Assembly (NCBI GenBank): GCA_964630835.1
Contig: CAZVZM010000002.1
Coordinates: forward strand, 41,063-105,062
Direction of reading: 5' to 3'
DNA from: Halarsenatibacter sp964630835
GTDB taxonomy: Bacteria > Bacillota > Halanaerobiia > Halanaerobiales > Halarsenatibacteraceae
Length of the DNA stretch: 64,000 bases
The notes under the pieces were generated by a model. It saw only the letters and a program-made list of their open reading frames with translations. It was not told where the DNA came from and searched no databases. Both the position numbers and the translations under genes were made by a program. Every line of letters starts with the position of its first letter. Positions within the stretch are counted from its first letter, which is position 1. Of the stretch, positions 61,272 to 64,000 are shown piece after piece.

Positions 61272-62205
61272 AAAACATGATGAAGGTGATGAATCCAGAG
61301 CAGAAGAGCATGGAGTAAAAGAGCGCAGAGAAGAGAAAAACAAAGAAGAGAATTACAAAGAAAATTCAGGGCAGGAGATAAAGCGCCTTCTGGAAATAAT
61401 GACCACCCTGAGAGGAGAGGATGGCTGTCCCTGGGATAAAAAACAGACCATCCAATCCCTCCGCCCCTATGTTATAGAGGAGTCCTATGAAGTTGTGGAG
61501 GCGATTGAGCGGGAAGATAGAAATATGCTCAGGGAGGAGCTGGGAGACCTGCTGCTTCAGGTCATCTTCCAGGCTCATATTGCCCGGGAGGAGGGGGATT
61601 TTAATTTTGCGGAGGTGGTGAGGGACCTGAATGAAAAGATCATCCGCAGACATCCCCATGTTTTTTCGGATGCCCGGGCTGACAATCCCGAGGAGGTAAG
61701 GAAGACCTGGCGGCGCATAAAGAGAGAGGAAAAGAAAGTCAATGAAAAGAATTTTTTTGATAATGAGAAAAAGGAAATCAGTGATGAAATTGGTGATGGA
61801 TCCATTCTTTCCGACTTTTCCCGGAGCCAGCCAGCTCTGCTGCAGGCCAGAGAAATCCAGGAAAAGGCTGCGGAAGCGGGTTTTGACTGGGATAACATTG
61901 AACCGGTGCTGGATAAGGTGGAGGAAGAGGTGGCCGAGCTCCGCGAGGCTGTAGAAAATAACAGCCCCCGGGAGGTTTTGGAGGGAGAGCTGGGTGATAG
62001 TCTCTTTGCCCTGGTCAATCTGGCCCGTTTTCTCTCGCTTGACCCCGAGCTGGCCCTTGTTTCCTGCTTAAATCGCTTCAGGGAAAGATTCGAATATATC
62101 GAGAGGAGGGCTAATGAGAGCAGCGAGGGTCTTAAGAGCTACTCTTTGAAGCAGCTGGATGAGTGGTGGGAAGAGGCAAAATCCAAATTTGAGAGGGAGA
62201 AATAA
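61258..62205 (+). CDS. mazG: Nucleoside triphosphate pyrophosphohydrolase MazG
   Basis: This 315-residue enzyme hydrolyses abnormal NTPs to NMP and pyrophosphate. It has two MazG domains: EDGCPWDKKQTIQSLRPYVI, EESYEVVEA and EELGDLLLQV in the first, and EVAELREAVENN with EGELGDSLFALV in the second. A 40-residue tail of Glu/Lys/Arg/Asn (HGVKERREEKNKEENYKEN) precedes the first domain, longer than usual, and a polar segment (KREEKKVNEKNFFDNEKKEI) lies between them. Its ATG overlaps the spoVB stop by 14 bases. The dacF gene begins right after its stop. Confidence 0.93.
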   Translation: MTNSEKHDEGDESRAEEHGVKERREEKNKEENYKENSGQEIKRLLEIMTTLRGEDGCPWDKKQTIQSLRPYVIEESYEVVEAIEREDRNMLREELGDLLLQVIFQAHIAREEGDFNFAEVVRDLNEKIIRRHPHVFSDARADNPEEVRKTWRRIKREEKKVNEKNFFDNEKKEISDEIGDGSILSDFSRSQPALLQAREIQEKAAEAGFDWDNIEPVLDKVEEEVAELREAVENNSPREVLEGELGDSLFALVNLARFLSLDPELALVSCLNRFRERFEYIERRANESSEGLKSYSLKQLDEWWEEAKSKFEREK

Positions 62206-63567
62206 ATGCTGGATACTATTTTATATTATATCGGTTCAAAAAACAAAGAGAGAGAAAGCAAAAATAGGGAAGATAAAAACAGGGAAGAGATAAACCTGAA
62301 AGCTTACATCAATTCAAAGGTGAGTATATTTTCGGAAGACAATGAAAAAATGAGAGGTGAGCAAAAGCCTTCAGCATTTCATTTTAATAAATTGAATTTC
62401 ACCGGGGCAAGTCTCCCTGCCATAGTTTTAATTTTAGCCTTTATATTTACTTTATCTATTTCTCTTATTTCATCTGCCCCTCCGGCTTTGGCCGTAGATG
62501 TGTCCGCTCCCGCTGCCATTTTGGTGGAGGCGGAGACCGGGCAGGTGCTCTACGAAAAGAATGCCGATAAAGAACATGCTCCCGCCAGCATCACCAAAAT
62601 AATGACCATGCTTTTGACCATGGAGGCTGTAAATGCCGGAGAGCTTGAGCTGGATCAGAAGGTGATCGTGAGCGAAAACGCTTCTTCCATGGGGGGTTCT
62701 CAGATCTATCTTGCAGAGGGGGAGGAGCTGACTGTGAGAGAACTTCTGCAGGCTACCAGCATAGCTTCGGCCAATGATGCTAGCATGGCACTGGCGGAGG
62801 CGGTGGCAGGGAGCAGGGAAGCTTTTGAAAGCAGAATGAATGAGCGGGCTGCTGATCTGGGAATGGAAAACACAAATTTTTCCTCACCGACCGGTCTGCC
62901 CGTAGAAAACCACTACACAACTGCCAGAGATACTGCCAGAATGTCCCGGGAGTTAATTCAGTATCCCCGGATAAGGGAATGGAGTCAGATCTGGACGAAA
63001 AACCTGGAGCTTTCGGACCGCGAGGCAATGCTGGTCAACACCAACAGGCTTATTCTCTCCTATCCCGATCTGGATGGCATCAAAACCGGGTTTACCAGGG
63101 AAGCTGGCTTCAATCTGGCTGCCAGCGCCGAGCGCGGCGGCATGAGGTTGATATCGGTTGTGCTGGGGGCGGAGAACGAGAATGAGAGACAGCGGTGCAC
63201 AAAGAACTTGCTTGAGTACGGATTTGATAATTACAGAAGAGAAAAAATATTGTCTGAAGGGGAAACTCTGGAAGGTATCAATATAGAGGGAAGCAGACCG
63301 GGTGAGGTTAGCGTTGAGACTGACACCGCCCTCTATGCTGTGATGGACACTGGAGAGGAGCAGGAGACGGGATACGAAATAACATTGAAGGATGAATTTG
63401 AATTTCCTATTGCAGCGGGAGAGATGGTCGGAAAGGCCAAAAGCCTGGTCGATGATGAGATAGTGCACGAGGTCAAAATTAAGGCTGTAGAGGACATAAA
63501 AGAGGCGGGGATTTTTCACAGGATACTGAGAACAATAATCGGCTGGTTCGCCGGCCTGCTGGGCTAA
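62206..63567 (+). CDS. D-alanyl-D-alanine carboxypeptidase (DacF/PBP5 type)
   Basis: This serine peptidase removes the terminal D-Ala from peptidoglycan stem peptides. Motifs are PASITKIM (SxxK), SAN at SIASANDAS and IKTGFTREAG (KTG), followed by the PBP5 C-terminal beta domain and an amphipathic anchor RILRTIIGWFAGLLG. The hydrophobic export segment lies at residues 71-96 (LPAIVLILAFIFTLSISLIS), not at the start. The preceding 70 residues are charged and would have to be carried with the signal, which is odd. An ATG at 62350 (MRGEQKPS) would give a more normal signal peptide, but the 62206 start has the better SD. The gene is coupled to mazG. Confidence 0.92.
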   Translation: MLDTILYYIGSKNKERESKNREDKNREEINLKAYINSKVSIFSEDNEKMRGEQKPSAFHFNKLNFTGASLPAIVLILAFIFTLSISLISSAPPALAVDVSAPAAILVEAETGQVLYEKNADKEHAPASITKIMTMLLTMEAVNAGELELDQKVIVSENASSMGGSQIYLAEGEELTVRELLQATSIASANDASMALAEAVAGSREAFESRMNERAADLGMENTNFSSPTGLPVENHYTTARDTARMSRELIQYPRIREWSQIWTKNLELSDREAMLVNTNRLILSYPDLDGIKTGFTREAGFNLAASAERGGMRLISVVLGAENENERQRCTKNLLEYGFDNYRREKILSEGETLEGINIEGSRPGEVSVETDTALYAVMDTGEEQETGYEITLKDEFEFPIAAGEMVGKAKSLVDDEIVHEVKIKAVEDIKEAGIFHRILRTIIGWFAGLLG

Positions 63568-63613
63568 AGCGGCATTGATTATTTTTTTAAATTGTACGAA
63601 ATCTATTTTTCCC

Positions 63614-63642
63614 TTTACAGACCCCTCATGATTTGTTATACT
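63614..63642 (+). promoter_or_regulatory. Promoter P1 of the 5S rRNA/tRNA unit
   Basis: TTTACA and TATACT are 17 bases apart. It is the first of two tandem promoters, 188 bases before the 5S start. Confidence 0.65.
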
Positions 63643-63743
63643 ACTTGAGGCAGGATGAGAGATGACGGATTGTTTGCGGTTGATTGCCGGCAATTCATGG
63701 ATATCGGCATTTTTGTAGATCTTGATTTCGCTCCATATAACCC

Positions 63744-63772
63744 TTTACAAGATGACAGCTATCTGCTATAAT
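63744..63772 (+). promoter_or_regulatory. Promoter P2 of the 5S rRNA/tRNA unit
   Basis: The same TTTACA is followed after 17 bases by a perfect TATAAT, 30 bases before the 5S start. Tandem promoters 130 bases apart are typical of rRNA operons. Confidence 0.75.
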
Positions 63773-63801
63773 ATGTAGTGCACAAGTGAGAGATATAAAA
63801 T

Positions 63802-63919
<118 letters not shown>

Positions 63920-63929
63920 CTTATTTTGA

Positions 63930-64000
63930 TGGGGTGTAGCCAAGTGGTAAGGCACTGGGTTTTGGTCCCAGGACGCGCAGGTTCGAATCCTGCCGCCCCA
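63930..64000 (+). tRNA. tRNA-Gln (anticodon TTG), cut by the window end
   Basis: A full cloverleaf is visible: acceptor TGGGGTG pairs with the terminal CGCCCCA, the anticodon stem CTGGG/CCCAG encloses TTTTGGT with anticodon TTG (63962-63964), and the T loop is GGTTCGAATCC. Only the discriminator base and CCA lie beyond the window. More tRNA genes probably follow. Confidence 0.95.

Overview
The window looks like part of the chromosome of an anaerobic, probably halophilic, low-to-medium G+C Firmicute; a member of the Halanaerobiales is my best guess, but the genus is inferred. Reasons: gene order and content of the spoVG-glmU-prs-ctc-pth-mfd-spoVB-mazG block, a DacF-type carboxypeptidase, SpoVG, an adenosylcobalamin-dependent ribonucleotide reductase, rubrerythrin-like proteins, frequent GTG/TTG starts with strong Shine-Dalgarno (SD) sites, and proteins rich in Asp/Glu (for example the L25 tail). 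No phage, CRISPR array or intact insertion sequence is visible.

Layout. 1-3.3 kb: the end of a dihydrolipoamide dehydrogenase, an encapsulated-ferritin cargo gene with its encapsulin shell gene, and convergent rtcB. 3.4-10.3 kb: wecB, an ABC exporter, pcm, sfsA, a class II aldolase and a zinc MDR dehydrogenase. 10.5-13.9 kb: a five-gene amine/imino-acid dehydrogenase complex (2Fe-2S, FAD alpha, 4Fe-4S, BFD-type, FAD beta). 14.2-24.1 kb: mostly minus strand, with nrdJ, an Asp/Glu racemase, murB, the thiI-iscS tRNA-thiolation pair and an H-NOX chemoreceptor. 24.3-63.6 kb: mostly plus strand.

The plus-strand part follows the Bacillus order tatD...ksgA...ispE...spoVG-glmU-prs-ctc-pth-mfd-spoVB-mazG, but is opened by two insertions. 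One, between tatD and ksgA, holds a DUF2905 gene, butyrate kinase and a DegS/DegU-like two-component pair. The other, about 19 kb between ksgA and ispE, holds a Na/Pi symporter, a cation diffusion facilitator, an aromatic amino acid decarboxylase, a histidinol-phosphatase-like gene, a DppA peptidase, mrfA-mrfB repair genes, a TetR regulator, glucan phosphorylase, PspC/LiaF-like envelope-stress genes and the threonine-degrading tdh-kbl pair. The window closes with tandem promoters, a 5S rRNA and tRNA-Gln.

The most unusual non-coding structure is a family of about 220-bp intergenic elements. Each has terminal inverted repeats (GTTCTTCTCC) around a large internal palindrome (GGAAGCTATGAGGC arms). 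I recognise about a dozen full or broken copies, and a variant shares a second internal module. One copy forms the leader of the H-NOX receptor gene and falsely lengthens its reading frame. The best single-gene observation is that receptor: read from a TTG start, it reproduces the key residue positions of the oxygen-binding Thermoanaerobacter H-NOX one for one.
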